Source: Vicinamibacteraceae bacterium (GTDB lineage: Bacteria; Planctomycetota; Phycisphaerae; Phycisphaerales; UBA5793). Taken from it: a stretch of DNA of 64,000 nt. Shown in pieces: positions 19,045-28,144 of the stretch (the stretch's first letter is position 1; each line of letters starts with the position of its first letter). A model generated the notes under the pieces. It did not search any database, was not told the origin of the DNA, and was given only the letters and a program-made list of their open reading frames with translations. The stretch spans positions 16,588-80,587 of the forward strand of contig WYBR01000070.1 in NCBI GenBank assembly GCA_011525805.1, given 5' to 3'. A program made the position numbers and the translations under genes.

Positions 19045-20748
19045 TCACTCGATGTAGCCGAGGCTGCGCAGGCGGTCTTCGAGCACCTTCTGCTCGGCCT
19101 CGCTGTATTCGGTCTGCCCGTTGGCGGAGGCGGTGTCGACGGGGGCGGCGCCGGATGCGGTGCGCACGGGATGATCGCTCAGCCAAGCGGGGTTCATCGC
19201 CGCCTTCATGACGCGGCCGTCCATGTGCCCGGGGATCGCCACGTCCTGAAGGTGGAGGATCGTCGGCGTCAGGTCGAGCAGGCGCAGCCCGGCGCCGATG
19301 CGCTCGCCCTTGCGGAAGGCGGGGCCGATGCCGAGGAAGATGCCGTGAATCTGATGATCGCCGGAGATGACGCGCGGATCCTCGCCGGGCATGACGGCGA
19401 GTTCCTCCTCGGGGCTTGCCCAGCCTTCGGGCATCTGCACGCCGTGGATCACGATGTCCTCGCGCCATCGCACCAGAATGTCTTCGCCCGGGCCGGTGTG
19501 GGTGCCCTTGTAGATTTCGCTCGAGAAGAAGACGTCGCGGACGATGGGCTCGCCGCTGACGGTGTCGCGCATCTCGCGGAGTTTGCTGCGCAGTTCCTCC
19601 ATCAGGGCCGGCGCCTCGGCCTGATCGACGATGCCATGCCCCTCGCGGCCGGCGATGTTGAGCCGCAGGCGCGGAAACTGCGCGTCGCTGTAGACGCGGG
19701 TCTTTGACCAGTCCACGCCGGAGAAGAGCGCCTTGCTCTGCGCCCAGTTGCGCACGCCGGGCAAGAGGCGGGCGAGTTTCTCCTTCGTTCCGCGGCTGGT
19801 GTGCGAGGCGACGAACTTGAGGGCCTTGCTGACGACGTTGGGCCTGGCGCCGCCTTGCTCGTAGACAAGATACCCGTGCGCCGCCAGCCAGCGATTGAGT
19901 TGGCTGGAGACGGGGCACTTGTGTCCGAAGCCGTGGTCGCTGATGACCATGAGATGATCATCCGGCCCAAGTCGCTTGAGCATGTCGCCCAGCGCAGCAT
20001 CGAGTTTCTCGTAGACGCCGTCGATCACGCCGCCAAACCGCCTGACTTCTGCGGCGCTGCACTGCGCGTGTTTCGGATGCGTCGGGTCCGTCCACTTCCA
20101 GAAGCAGTGCTGGGCGGCGTCGAGGCTGCGGAAGACGAAGAGCAGGCAATCCACCGGCATCGAGTCGAGCATCGTGACCAGCGCGCGGTGCTTGGAGTCG
20201 AGTTCCTCGCGCAGGAGTTCGACCGCTTCCTCCGGCCGGCCGCGCGCGATCGCGCCGGTCAGCCCCGGCTCGATCACGTACTCGCAGCCCATCTTCGCCT
20301 CGAGTTTCTCAATGAAGTCAACGGGGAAGCAGAAGCGCGGCGAGGCCTTGCCCGGTCCGTCGAGGCCGGCGATGACGTAGCCGCCCCGTATCGCCTCGGC
20401 CGGGTAGGTCATGGGCGTGTTGATCACGCCGACGGTCTGACCGGCGCTTTCGAGGTAAGTCCAGAATCCGGGGACGTGCTTGTACCCGCCGTGGATGTAG
20501 CGCAGCGAGTAGGTCTGGGGCAGGAACTCGTAGAACTCGTAGATGCCGTGCTTGCCGGGGTTGCAGCCGGTGAACATGCTCGTCCACGCGGAGGCGGAGC
20601 GCATGTTCTCGACGCTTTCGAGCGGGCCGTGCACGCCTTCATCGACGAGGCGCTGAAAGTTGGGCGCGCGGCCTTCGCGGAGGAGGCGCGAGAGAACGCT
20701 CCACGTGGCGCCGTCGGCTCCAAGAATGTACGTGCGGCCCTGGGGCAT
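19045..20748 (-). CDS. Alkaline phosphatase superfamily protein (nucleotide pyrophosphatase/phosphodiesterase type)
   Basis: 567 residues, no signal peptide. The start YILGADGATWSVLSRLL carries the first metal-binding aspartate, SAWTSMFTGCNPGKHGIYEF holds the nucleophile region, and LMVISDHGFG carries the DHG metal ligands of the type I phosphodiesterase/nucleotide pyrophosphatase fold. A late histidine (DHQIHGIFLGIGPAFRKG) completes the metal site. Such enzymes hydrolyse phosphate mono- or diesters or transfer phosphoryl groups; the substrate is unknown. The tail is a separate low-complexity linker and helix. It is convergent with the YyaL-type gene and divergent from rnpA. Confidence 0.85.
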   Translation of the reverse strand: MPQGRTYILGADGATWSVLSRLLREGRAPNFQRLVDEGVHGPLESVENMRSASAWTSMFTGCNPGKHGIYEFYEFLPQTYSLRYIHGGYKHVPGFWTYLESAGQTVGVINTPMTYPAEAIRGGYVIAGLDGPGKASPRFCFPVDFIEKLEAKMGCEYVIEPGLTGAIARGRPEEAVELLREELDSKHRALVTMLDSMPVDCLLFVFRSLDAAQHCFWKWTDPTHPKHAQCSAAEVRRFGGVIDGVYEKLDAALGDMLKRLGPDDHLMVISDHGFGHKCPVSSQLNRWLAAHGYLVYEQGGARPNVVSKALKFVASHTSRGTKEKLARLLPGVRNWAQSKALFSGVDWSKTRVYSDAQFPRLRLNIAGREGHGIVDQAEAPALMEELRSKLREMRDTVSGEPIVRDVFFSSEIYKGTHTGPGEDILVRWREDIVIHGVQMPEGWASPEEELAVMPGEDPRVISGDHQIHGIFLGIGPAFRKGERIGAGLRLLDLTPTILHLQDVAIPGHMDGRVMKAAMNPAWLSDHPVRTASGAAPVDTASANGQTEYSEAEQKVLEDRLRSLGYIE

Positions 20749-20972
20749 GGGTCAATCGTAGACGCGGCAGTCTCCCTCCCGCCTGCGGCCGGGCGATGGA
20801 CCAATGGGGCGCGCAGCGCGCGCACGGTGGCGCCGGCCGTGCCGGCAATGAAGCGGCTCCGGGAAGGAGAAGGTACGAGGGGCTCTCTCCGGGCGGGACG
20901 GTTGCCGGCGATTTGCGCATCGCCGCGCCCGTGGCCGTAGACTTGCCGCGCCCCAGCGGGCCGGAGGTGGGC

Positions 20973-21359
20973 ATGACGGACGAGACGCGACGCTACACCT
21001 TCGGCCGGGCGATGCGGCTGGGTCAGGCGCGGGAGTTTGCCGCGGTCTACAACGCGCGCTGCCGCAAGACGGCCGGACCGCTCGTGGTCCACGGCCGGCC
21101 CAACGCCTTGCCCCATCCGCGCCTCGGGCTGAGTGTCGGCCGCAGGGTCGGCACGGCCGTGGCCCGCAACCGCATCAAGCGCCTCGTGCGTGAGGCCTTC
21201 CGCCGCATGCAGCACGACTTGCCGCGCGGCTACGATCTCGTCGTCGTCGTGCGGCCGCACGAGGCCCTGGCGCTTGCGGCGTACCAGCACCTGCTTCACA
21301 AGGCCGTCCGGCAGATCCACCAGGAATGGGACAGGCGAGAGACATCACCTGCGAACTGA
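20973..21359 (+). CDS. rnpA: Ribonuclease P protein component
   Basis: 128 residues starting at an ATG with GGAGG upstream. The RNR motif [14 protein letters not shown] that contacts P RNA is present, together with the preceding [12 protein letters not shown] strand. RnpA assists the RNA subunit in maturing tRNA 5' ends. The 3' end overlaps yidD by 34 bases, the usual rnpA-yidD order. The rpmH gene that normally precedes rnpA is not in the 220 bases upstream. Confidence 0.93.
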   Translation: MTDETRRYTFGRAMRLGQAREFAAVYNARCRKTAGPLVVHGRPNALPHPRLGLSVGRRVGTAVARNRIKRLVREAFRRMQHDLPRGYDLVVVVRPHEALALAAYQHLLHKAVRQIHQEWDRRETSPAN

Positions 21360-21625
21360 GCGCCCTCGACGGGCCGGAGGGATGGCGCCGCCGCTTCGCC
21401 GCGGCAAGCCTGCCGGCACGCCCGATCATCCTGCTCGTTCGGCTCTATCAGGTCACGCTCGGCCCGCTGGTCGGCGGGCAATGCCGCTTCCGCCCGACCT
21501 GCTCGCACTACGCGATCGAAGCGCTGGCTCGCCGCGGCGCGTGGCGCGGCACGTGGCTGACCGTGCGGCGGCTGATTCGCTGTCATCCGTGGGGAGGCAG
21601 CGGGCACGATCCGGTTCCCGATTGA
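21326..21625 (+). CDS. yidD: Membrane protein insertion efficiency factor YidD
   Basis: 99 residues. The family signature [20 protein letters not shown] followed by [18 protein letters not shown] is complete. YidD supports the YidC insertase at the inner membrane. The start lies inside rnpA; the GGA directly before the ATG is too close to be an ideal ribosome binding site, so translation is probably coupled to rnpA. No yidC follows; the next gene is a DUF418-type membrane protein. Confidence 0.93.
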   Translation: MGQARDITCELSALDGPEGWRRRFAAASLPARPIILLVRLYQVTLGPLVGGQCRFRPTCSHYAIEALARRGAWRGTWLTVRRLIRCHPWGGSGHDPVPD

Positions 21626-21716
21626 AGGGCCGCGGGGAGACTGCTTTCCGCCGATTCCCAATACCAGGTGAGCCAACATCGAGACGATTGACGATCACCC
21701 TGTCTGGAGCGATTCG

Positions 21717-23192
21717 ATGACGACTTTCCCGGCCGCCGCGTCGCCCTCCGAGCCCGAACGGCCCGCCCCGGTCGCCGCCGCCCGCCGCATTGACTCGCTC
21801 GACGCGATGCGCGGTTTCGCGGTGCTGGGCATTCTGATCATGAACATCCACTCGTTCGGCCTGCCGATGGCGGCGTACTTCAACCCGACGGTGGCGGGGG
21901 GGTTCGAGGGGGCGAACTACTGGATCTGGGTGATTGAACACCTCTTCGCCGACCTCAAGTTCATGAGCATCTTCTCGATGCTGTTCGGCGCGGGCGTGGT
22001 GCTCTTCACAAGCCGCATCGAGGCGAAGGGCGGCAGCGCGCTGAGCCTGCACGCCCGGCGCATGGGCTGGCTGCTGTTCATCGGACTCCTTCACGGCTAC
22101 CTGCTCTGGCTGGGCGACATCCTCGTGCTCTACGCGCTGTGCGGCCTGGTGATCTACTGGGTCCGCAGGCTGCCCGCGACGCTGCTGGCGCTGCTCGGCG
22201 TTGCGTCCCTGATGGTGACGACCGTCTTCGTGATCTTCTTCGGATTCTTCTTCGGAACGCTCCAGACGGCGCTCGAGGAGCACGACCGAACCGCGGCGAT
22301 CGTCGCCCCGGCCGCGCCGACCGAAGCGGACGAAGCGGCAAGATCGGACGCCGCCTCCGAGACGCCGGTCGAAGGCGAGAGCAACGCCGCAGTCCAAACG
22401 CCACCGATCGAAGGCGGCGCGGAGGCGCCAGGCGCCGACGAGCGGCGCGAACTGACGATGGGAATGACCGTCGCGGAGATCCGGGAGACGCTGCGGGAGA
22501 TGCGCGACGGCTGGAGCCCGCCGCCCGAAAAGGTCGAGGGCGAGATTGCGGCCATGACCGGCTCATACTTGGACGAGGTCGTCTACCGGGCGCCGGTCCT
22601 CGTGGGGATGCAGATTTTCCTCATCGTGCTCTATTGCTGGCGGGCGATCGGCATGATGCTGCTGGGCATGGCGCTGTTCAAGTGGCGCGTGCTCAGCGCG
22701 GCCCGGTCGGCGAGGTTCTATGCGGGAATGACCGTTGTCGGTTTTGCCGTGGGGCTGCCGATCATCTGGCTCGGCCTGCAGCGTAACGTGCACGCGGAGT
22801 TCGACTTCATTGCCGCCCAGTTCACCAACTCGCACTTCAACTACTTCGGCAGCGTCTTCGTGGCGCTGGGCTGGATCGGCGCGATCATGCTCCTGTGCCG
22901 CACCGGCGCGATCGCGTGGCTGACGGCCAGCCTCGCCGCCGTCGGGCGCATGGCCTTCACGAACTACCTCATGCACACGATCATCTGCACCACGATCTTC
23001 AACGGCCGCAGTGGGCTGGGGCTGGCGAAGTTCGGCGAACTGGACCGCGCGCAACTGCTCGTCATTGTTGCGGGCATCTTCCTGGTGCAGATGATCGCCT
23101 CGCCGCTGTGGCTCAGCGCGTTCCGGTTCGGCCCCTTCGAGTGGCTCTGGCGCAGCCTGACCTACTGGCGGCTCCAGCCGATGCGGCGTTGA
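21717..23192 (+). CDS. DUF418 / YeiB-type multi-pass membrane protein
   Basis: 491 residues with about nine membrane helices. The start RRIDSLDAMRGFAVLGILIMNIHSFG is the typical DUF418/YeiB opening, and the last part (FTNYLMHTIICTTIFNGRSG, then GPFEWLWRSLTYWRLQPMRR) is the conserved DUF418 ending. Between helices near residues 175 and 300 lies an unusual acidic, alanine-rich insertion of about 100 residues predicted to be soluble. The family is thought to transport or transfer small molecules; the function is not established. GGAG precedes the ATG by nine bases. Confidence 0.85.
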   Translation: MTTFPAAASPSEPERPAPVAAARRIDSLDAMRGFAVLGILIMNIHSFGLPMAAYFNPTVAGGFEGANYWIWVIEHLFADLKFMSIFSMLFGAGVVLFTSRIEAKGGSALSLHARRMGWLLFIGLLHGYLLWLGDILVLYALCGLVIYWVRRLPATLLALLGVASLMVTTVFVIFFGFFFGTLQTALEEHDRTAAIVAPAAPTEADEAARSDAASETPVEGESNAAVQTPPIEGGAEAPGADERRELTMGMTVAEIRETLREMRDGWSPPPEKVEGEIAAMTGSYLDEVVYRAPVLVGMQIFLIVLYCWRAIGMMLLGMALFKWRVLSAARSARFYAGMTVVGFAVGLPIIWLGLQRNVHAEFDFIAAQFTNSHFNYFGSVFVALGWIGAIMLLCRTGAIAWLTASLAAVGRMAFTNYLMHTIICTTIFNGRSGLGLAKFGELDRAQLLVIVAGIFLVQMIASPLWLSAFRFGPFEWLWRSLTYWRLQPMRR

Positions 23193-23195
23193 ACG

Positions 23196-23221
23196 CGCGC
23201 CCCCGGCGCCGCGCGGGCGCG
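23196..23221. terminator. Putative bidirectional terminator hairpin
   Basis: CGCGCCC (23196-23202) and GGGCGCG (23215-23221) are perfect inverted arms in the 31-base gap between two convergent genes. There is no T-run, so it is only a candidate. Confidence 0.35.
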
Positions 23222-23223
23222 GC

Positions 23224-23985
23224 TCAGACGACGTTCCCGCCGCCGCGCAACACGTCGGCCATGGTGTAGAAGCCCGGCCCCTGGGCGACGAGCCACCGCC
23301 CGGCCCGCAGCGCGCCGCGCGCAAAGAGCGTGCGCGAGGTGGCGCGGTGGAGAATCTCGACGTACTCGCCCTCGCCCGCGAAGCGGACGGTGTGCTCGCC
23401 GACGACGTCGCCGCCGCGCAGGGCGTGAATCTGCCCCGCCTCGACCGGAGCGCCGCCCCGCCGCGCCGCCTCCGCGAGCATGAGCGCCGTGCCCGAGGGG
23501 GCATCCTTCTTGCGGCTGTGGTGCGCCTCGACGATCTCGACGCGGTACGCCGGGCCGAGGAGTCGCGCCGCCTGCTCGACGATCGAAGCGCACGCCGCCA
23601 CGCCGACGCTCGTGTTCGGCGCCAGCAGGATGGGAATCCGCCGCGCGGCGGCTTCGAGGACCTGGCGCGTCGCCTCCGGCAGGCCCGTCGTCCCCACGAG
23701 CAGCGCCGCCCCCTCGCGCAGCGCGATCTGGATCGCCGTTTCCGCCCCCGCGGGCGTCGAGAAGTCGATGACGAGATCGCACGGCCCGCCGAAGTTCGGC
23801 GTGATGACCGGCGCGTGGTCTGCGGGGGCAAAGGAGGGCTGGCCGAGCCGGCTGCTCCGCGGGTGCGCCACCGCCGCCACCAGTTCCCAACGCGCCTCAT
23901 CCGACGCGGCCAGTTCGCAGATCAGCCGCCCGACGCGCCCGCTGGCGCCCGTCACCACGAGATTGATGTACTTTCCGGCGTTCAC
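23224..23985 (-). CDS. dapB: 4-hydroxy-tetrahydrodipicolinate reductase
   Basis: 253 residues. The NAD(P)H-binding VTGASGRVGRLICE opens the protein, and the DapB signature EIVEAHHSRKKDAPSGTALM with catalytic histidine and lysine is complete. It makes tetrahydrodipicolinate for lysine and meso-diaminopimelate. The start is a GTG at 23985 with only a weak ribosome binding site; it lies 30 bases after cdaR, so it is probably read from the cdaA-cdaR promoter. The link to cyclic di-AMP genes fits a cell-wall context. Confidence 0.95.
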   Translation of the reverse strand: MNAGKYINLVVTGASGRVGRLICELAASDEARWELVAAVAHPRSSRLGQPSFAPADHAPVITPNFGGPCDLVIDFSTPAGAETAIQIALREGAALLVGTTGLPEATRQVLEAAARRIPILLAPNTSVGVAACASIVEQAARLLGPAYRVEIVEAHHSRKKDAPSGTALMLAEAARRGGAPVEAGQIHALRGGDVVGEHTVRFAGEGEYVEILHRATSRTLFARGALRAGRWLVAQGPGFYTMADVLRGGGNVV

Positions 23986-24015
23986 GACGTTCCGTTCGCG
24001 GCTGGGCGGCGGCGG

Positions 24016-25020
24016 TCACTCAATGTCCGGCCGGCGCGTGATGGTGAAGGTCGCCAGGTGCGGGCCCGACAGCACCGTCAGCCCCGCGAGGTGGTCGAAC
24101 GAGACCGCCTTGCTCGTGATCCCGCTGCTCAGTTCCACGCTGTCCAGATCGAGGTAGGCGAAAACCTTGATCTCCCTCGCCTTGACGCGGTTGATGAGAT
24201 CGCTCGGCCCGCTGAGGCGAATCTCCGCGATGACCGGTTCGGCGAGCGTCACCTCGTAGTTCTGGTCCCGCGGCAGGATCACCAGTTTGATCGGCACCGG
24301 GCCGAAGGTCGTCTGCGCTTGGCGCGACTGGAGGCGGAAGGTGAGGTTGACGCGGCTGCCCTCGGGCAGGCGCACCTGCTCGGGCCGGAGCACCGTGCTC
24401 AACGACACCCGCGCCCCGATCGTGTGCGACTGCCCCTCGGCCAGTTGAGCGAGGTCCTCGGGCGCGGGCGTGGCGATGAGGCGGAGCTGATCGGGCGGGA
24501 TCGGCCTCGCCACCGACTCCCACACCTCGACGCCCAGCGACGCCGGCTCGACGACCACCGGCCCGTCGATCGCCAGGTCGCCGAAGTCGCCCGGCGCGAC
24601 GTCCACGTCCACCTTCGTCCAGCGGTCGATGTTCACCCGCAGCGTCTGCGCCTGCGATTCGCTGATGATGATCTTCGCGCCGGCAAACCACTCGTGTCCT
24701 GCGAGCAGTTCGCGCAGGGGGAAGTCGTGCTGGCCAGTCGTCGGCTCAATGTCGGTGCCGATCGCAAGGCTGATGCGGCTGTCGGTGCGCTGGAGGCGGG
24801 CGCGGAGCTGCTCGAGTTCCGCCATCGGGCCGGAGAACTCGAAGCGATAGGCGCGCCCCGGCTCGCCGAGGCGGGCGATCAGGTCGCCGCCCGGCGGGAC
24901 CACGAGTTGGAACGTCACCGACCGCTCCATCGGCTTGGCCGGGTTCGCCTGCTCGGCGTAGAGCCAGATGAGCAGCGCCACGACGGTGACGATCAGGATG
25001 GTCTTGAAGCGGTCGCTCAC
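24016..25020 (-). CDS. cdaR: YbbR-domain protein, CdaA regulator CdaR
   Basis: 334 residues: a short cytoplasmic start, one membrane helix (ILIVTVVALLIWLYAEQA) and an external part built of repeated YbbR domains, for example FPLRELLAGHEWFAG and VKAREIKVFAYLDLD. In Firmicutes CdaR binds and modulates the membrane cyclase CdaA. The GTG start overlaps the cdaA stop (GTGA), so the two are translationally coupled. The YbbR repeats are inferred from spacing and the gene's position. Confidence 0.85.
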   Translation of the reverse strand: MSDRFKTILIVTVVALLIWLYAEQANPAKPMERSVTFQLVVPPGGDLIARLGEPGRAYRFEFSGPMAELEQLRARLQRTDSRISLAIGTDIEPTTGQHDFPLRELLAGHEWFAGAKIIISESQAQTLRVNIDRWTKVDVDVAPGDFGDLAIDGPVVVEPASLGVEVWESVARPIPPDQLRLIATPAPEDLAQLAEGQSHTIGARVSLSTVLRPEQVRLPEGSRVNLTFRLQSRQAQTTFGPVPIKLVILPRDQNYEVTLAEPVIAEIRLSGPSDLINRVKAREIKVFAYLDLDSVELSSGITSKAVSFDHLAGLTVLSGPHLATFTITRRPDIE

Positions 25021-25931
25021 CGGTCGACCGCCTTGGCTTCGCCGCCGGCGGCCGAGGCCGCTTCCAGCCGCGTCTCTTCCTGCTTGGGCGCTTCGTCGGA
25101 GAAGCCCGAGACCTCCGCCAGCCGCCCGTCGGCGCCGGCTTCGGTGAGGAGGCGCTCGGCGAGGAATCGGCGCAGGTGGTCGACGCTCTCCATGCGGTTC
25201 AACTGGCCGCGCTCCGCCACGGAGATGCCTCCCGTCTCTTCGCTGACGACCACGGCGAGGCAGTCGGACTCTTCAGTGACGCCCAGCGCGGCGCGGTGCC
25301 GCGACCCGAGGCGCGCATCGACGTCGGTGCGCTTCGTCAGGGGGAACTGGGCGGAGGCGGCGAGAACTTTGCGGCCCTCGATCACGACGCCCAGGTCGTG
25401 CAGCGCGCTGTTGGGCCAGAAAATCGTCTGCAGGAGCGGCGCGGAGACGTCGGCGTTCAGCGCCGTGCCCCCTTCGACGATCCCGCTCAACCCGACGCGC
25501 CGCACGATCGCCACCAGCAGCCCGATGCGGTTCTTGCTGTTGAACTCGCACGCCTGCACCAGCGCCTCGATCATCGGCGCCAGTTCGGAGCGCGAAGTGC
25601 GGAAGAAAGTCGCTTCGCCGAGGCGGATGAGCGCGCGGCGCAGTTCGGGCTGAAAGATGACGAGCACGCCGATGGCGGCAAAGCCCAGCGCCTTGTCGTA
25701 GAGGAAGTTGAGCCGCTGGAAACTCTCGCCGTTCTGCGCGAGGATGCGCACGAAGATCGTCCCGACGATCAGCAGCAGCGCCAGCCCCTTGATAATCCCC
25801 GCCCCGCCGGTGTCGCGCAGGAATCGGACCACGATCCACACGACCAGCCAGATGAGGGTCAGTTCGATCGCCACCTCGAGTTTCGAGTAGTTGTTGAGGC
25901 GGGTGAGAAGTTGGGTGAGGTTGTCGAACAC
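25017..25931 (-). CDS. cdaA: Diadenylate cyclase CdaA (c-di-AMP synthase)
   Basis: About 304 residues from a GTG at 25931, where the family's usual start pattern (NLTQLLTRLNNYSKLEVAIE) begins; the ribosome binding site is weak and an upstream start is possible. Three membrane helices are followed by the DisA_N domain. The RHR motif is intact in LGSRHRAALGVTEESD and the VVSEETGGIS segment is present. The first catalytic motif, normally Asp-Gly-Ala, reads Asp-Leu-Gly (D179) in SALHDLGVVI. The enzyme joins two ATP into c-di-AMP, a signal for potassium, osmotic and wall homeostasis. It heads the cdaA-cdaR-dapB operon. Confidence 0.88.
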   Translation of the reverse strand: MFDNLTQLLTRLNNYSKLEVAIELTLIWLVVWIVVRFLRDTGGAGIIKGLALLLIVGTIFVRILAQNGESFQRLNFLYDKALGFAAIGVLVIFQPELRRALIRLGEATFFRTSRSELAPMIEALVQACEFNSKNRIGLLVAIVRRVGLSGIVEGGTALNADVSAPLLQTIFWPNSALHDLGVVIEGRKVLAASAQFPLTKRTDVDARLGSRHRAALGVTEESDCLAVVVSEETGGISVAERGQLNRMESVDHLRRFLAERLLTEAGADGRLAEVSGFSDEAPKQEETRLEAASAAGGEAKAVDR

Positions 25932-26165
25932 GATGCGGCGACAGCGATGAGAGGTCCGGGCGTCGGCGTCCGTCCCGGGCGAATCCCCGAGTTGCGGCCG
26001 GGGCGGCGTCCGGCCCGCCCCGCGCCAGGATCGAGCCGCCCGCAGCGCCTCGACCCAGTCTCCGCTCCGGGACAAATATAGCCGCCCGCCTTGGCTTGAC
26101 CGACCTTCCGCCTATACTTGCCGCCTCAAAAACCACGTTCGGCACGACTTTCGCGGAGCCTTCCC

Positions 26166-26480
26166 GTGTACGCCATCATCGAAGACAGCGGCAGCCAGAT
26201 CAGGGTCGCCAAAGGCGACGTCCTCCAACTCGACCACCGGCCCGTCGACGACGGTGCCGAGATCGCCTTCGACCGCGTCCTCCTGACCAGCGACGGCGAG
26301 GGGCAGGCGACGCTCGGCCGCCCCTACATCGAGGGCGCCTCCGTCAAGGGCAAAGTCCTCCGCCACGAACTCGGCGAGAAACTCGACGTCTACAAGTTCA
26401 CCCGCCGCACCGGCTACCGGCGCAAGACCGGCCACCGCCAGCCCTACATCGCCGTCGAGATCACCGACATCAAGGCGTAA
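26166..26480 (+). CDS. rplU: Large ribosomal subunit protein bL21
   Basis: 104 residues from a GTG at 26166 with GGAG eight bases upstream. VYAIIEDSGSQIRVAKGDVL is the standard bL21 beginning and KFTRRTGYRRKTGHRQPYIA is the RNA-binding ending. rpmA (bL27), which almost always follows rplU, is absent: the next gene is an unrelated membrane-anchored protein. The rest of the sequence is normal for the family. Confidence 0.95.
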   Translation: MYAIIEDSGSQIRVAKGDVLQLDHRPVDDGAEIAFDRVLLTSDGEGQATLGRPYIEGASVKGKVLRHELGEKLDVYKFTRRTGYRRKTGHRQPYIAVEITDIKA

Positions 26481-26505
26481 GGCCCCCGGCATCGAGGAAT
26501 CGAGG

Positions 26506-26542
26506 TTAGCCGCGACGCGATGGTTTCGGAGCGGAGCGCGCC
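26506..26542. repeat. REP-like dispersed motif
   Basis: TTAGCCGCGACGCGA followed by GGAGCGCGCC also occurs, slightly changed, at 56746-56784 (TTAGCCGCGACCCGA, then GGGAGCGCGCC). Both copies lie in intergenic DNA just after a gene. This looks like a small dispersed repeat family. Confidence 0.45.
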
Positions 26543-26634
26543 GAACGGCAACCGCGCTCGCCACGAAGCGCACATGGCCCGAATCTCCCCGATCGGGACA
26601 CCCACGCCCGGCTCCGGCGCGGTAGGCTTGTATC

Positions 26635-28104
26635 GTGCCCGCCCCCGCGCCCCGATCCCGCCTGACGAAGCGCCGCATCCTCTGGTCCGCGGCCGCGGTC
26701 ATCGGCCTTCTCCTCGCCTGGCAGGTCTACGACATCCTCACTGGCAAGCCGGAGCCGAAAGTCGATTACGCGACGCCGTTCTATGAGTTGTGCGCCAGCG
26801 CTCAGCCGGAGGGCGAGAACGCCTGGCCGCTGCTGGTGGAGGTGCTGGAGCGCGTGGCCGTCGCGACAAGCCAATTGGCTCAGAATCCGGAAGCGACGCA
26901 GGATTATTGGTATGGCCATACCACTCCGGGCGACTTCGATGACATCCTCTACCTGCCTCGGAGTTCCCCGAGATTGCGCGCTCACAAGCGGACGATTGAA
27001 GCGCTTTCCACGGACGGCACGTTTGACCTGATCACACAGGCGGCGGCCATGCCGCGCTGCGTGCGGCCGCGCGTCGGCGGCACGCCATTTCACGAGATGC
27101 ACTTCAAGGAGGTTCTGCCGCGGTTCTCGCAGATGCGGACTCTCACGCGATTGCAGGTGGCGCGCCTCCACCTTGCCGCCGACGGTCGGAAGTGGCAGGA
27201 GTGTCGTGACATCGTCGATGAGTCGCTGTCGATCTTCCGACAGTGGTCCTTTCATCCGACGTTGCTCGATCAACTCGTTGCCGCGTCCTGCATGGAGGCG
27301 GTGCTCGCCGAGTTGCGCACCATAGTCAACGAGCGTTCGCTCGATGAGCGATCTTCGCGGGCCTTGCTTGACGCCATCGATCGACATTCGGACCTGCCCT
27401 CTGTCGAGTTCACAATGGAAGGTGAACAACTGTTGTTCCTCGACAAGATTCAGCACGAGTACACCGCCTCGGGCCGCCTGCCGTTGAGTTCCTTCAATCG
27501 GTACACCACTCCGGCAACGATGCCCGGAACGCCGCCGCCGCCACGTTCAGCCAAAGCGACTCTTGCCGGTGTCGCCGCCCTTGTCATTCCGGGGCGAGGC
27601 GCCGCAGAGCGCCTCAGCGCCGAGTTCACCGAAGACCTGGCGCGCATCGCGGGTGAGACCGACCAGGCGCGGCGTGATGAGATTGACGATTACTGGGATG
27701 ACCGGCTGCCCATGCATCAAGTCGTGCTGCGTGACTCCATCTTCCGGCCATCGCTGATGGTCGGCTCGCTCTCCTCCATCCACCACTCCATCGCCGCGAC
27801 GCGGCTGATGCTCGGCCTTGAGATCTTCATCAAGCGGCACGGGCGGGCGCCCGAGAGCCTCGACGATCTCGTGCCCGACTGCCTGCCCGAGATTCCCGTC
27901 GATCCGCTCAACGGCAAGGGATGGGGGTATCGACTCCGAGGGCCAAGCGCGAGCATTGCCGATTACGACCTCTGGTCCTTCGGCCGCGACGGTGAGGACA
28001 ACAACTGTTATGAGGGCGACGGCACCGTCAGCCTCCGGCACGCCCCCGGCACCGACATCTGGATCAACAAGCCGCGCCACATTCCCGAGGGATTGGTGTG
28101 GTAA
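26635..28104 (+). CDS. Membrane-anchored protein of unknown function (paralogue 1)
   Basis: 489 residues from a GTG at 26635. A basic start (RSRLTKRRI) is followed by one membrane helix (LWSAAAVIGLLLAWQVYDIL) and the motif TGKPEPKVDYATPFYEL. The rest is external or periplasmic. The C-terminal 110 residues (SLDDLVPDCLPEIPVDPLNG, then YDLWSFGRDGEDNN) resemble the C-terminal part of pseudopilin-like proteins, where an aspartate-rich loop binds calcium. The next gene is a tandem paralogue with the same layout. The function is unknown. Confidence 0.7.
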   Translation: MPAPAPRSRLTKRRILWSAAAVIGLLLAWQVYDILTGKPEPKVDYATPFYELCASAQPEGENAWPLLVEVLERVAVATSQLAQNPEATQDYWYGHTTPGDFDDILYLPRSSPRLRAHKRTIEALSTDGTFDLITQAAAMPRCVRPRVGGTPFHEMHFKEVLPRFSQMRTLTRLQVARLHLAADGRKWQECRDIVDESLSIFRQWSFHPTLLDQLVAASCMEAVLAELRTIVNERSLDERSSRALLDAIDRHSDLPSVEFTMEGEQLLFLDKIQHEYTASGRLPLSSFNRYTTPATMPGTPPPPRSAKATLAGVAALVIPGRGAAERLSAEFTEDLARIAGETDQARRDEIDDYWDDRLPMHQVVLRDSIFRPSLMVGSLSSIHHSIAATRLMLGLEIFIKRHGRAPESLDDLVPDCLPEIPVDPLNGKGWGYRLRGPSASIADYDLWSFGRDGEDNNCYEGDGTVSLRHAPGTDIWINKPRHIPEGLVW

Positions 28105-28144
28105 GCGGGGAGCGGGGAGCGTTGAAGAGCAAGCGGAGAGCAGC

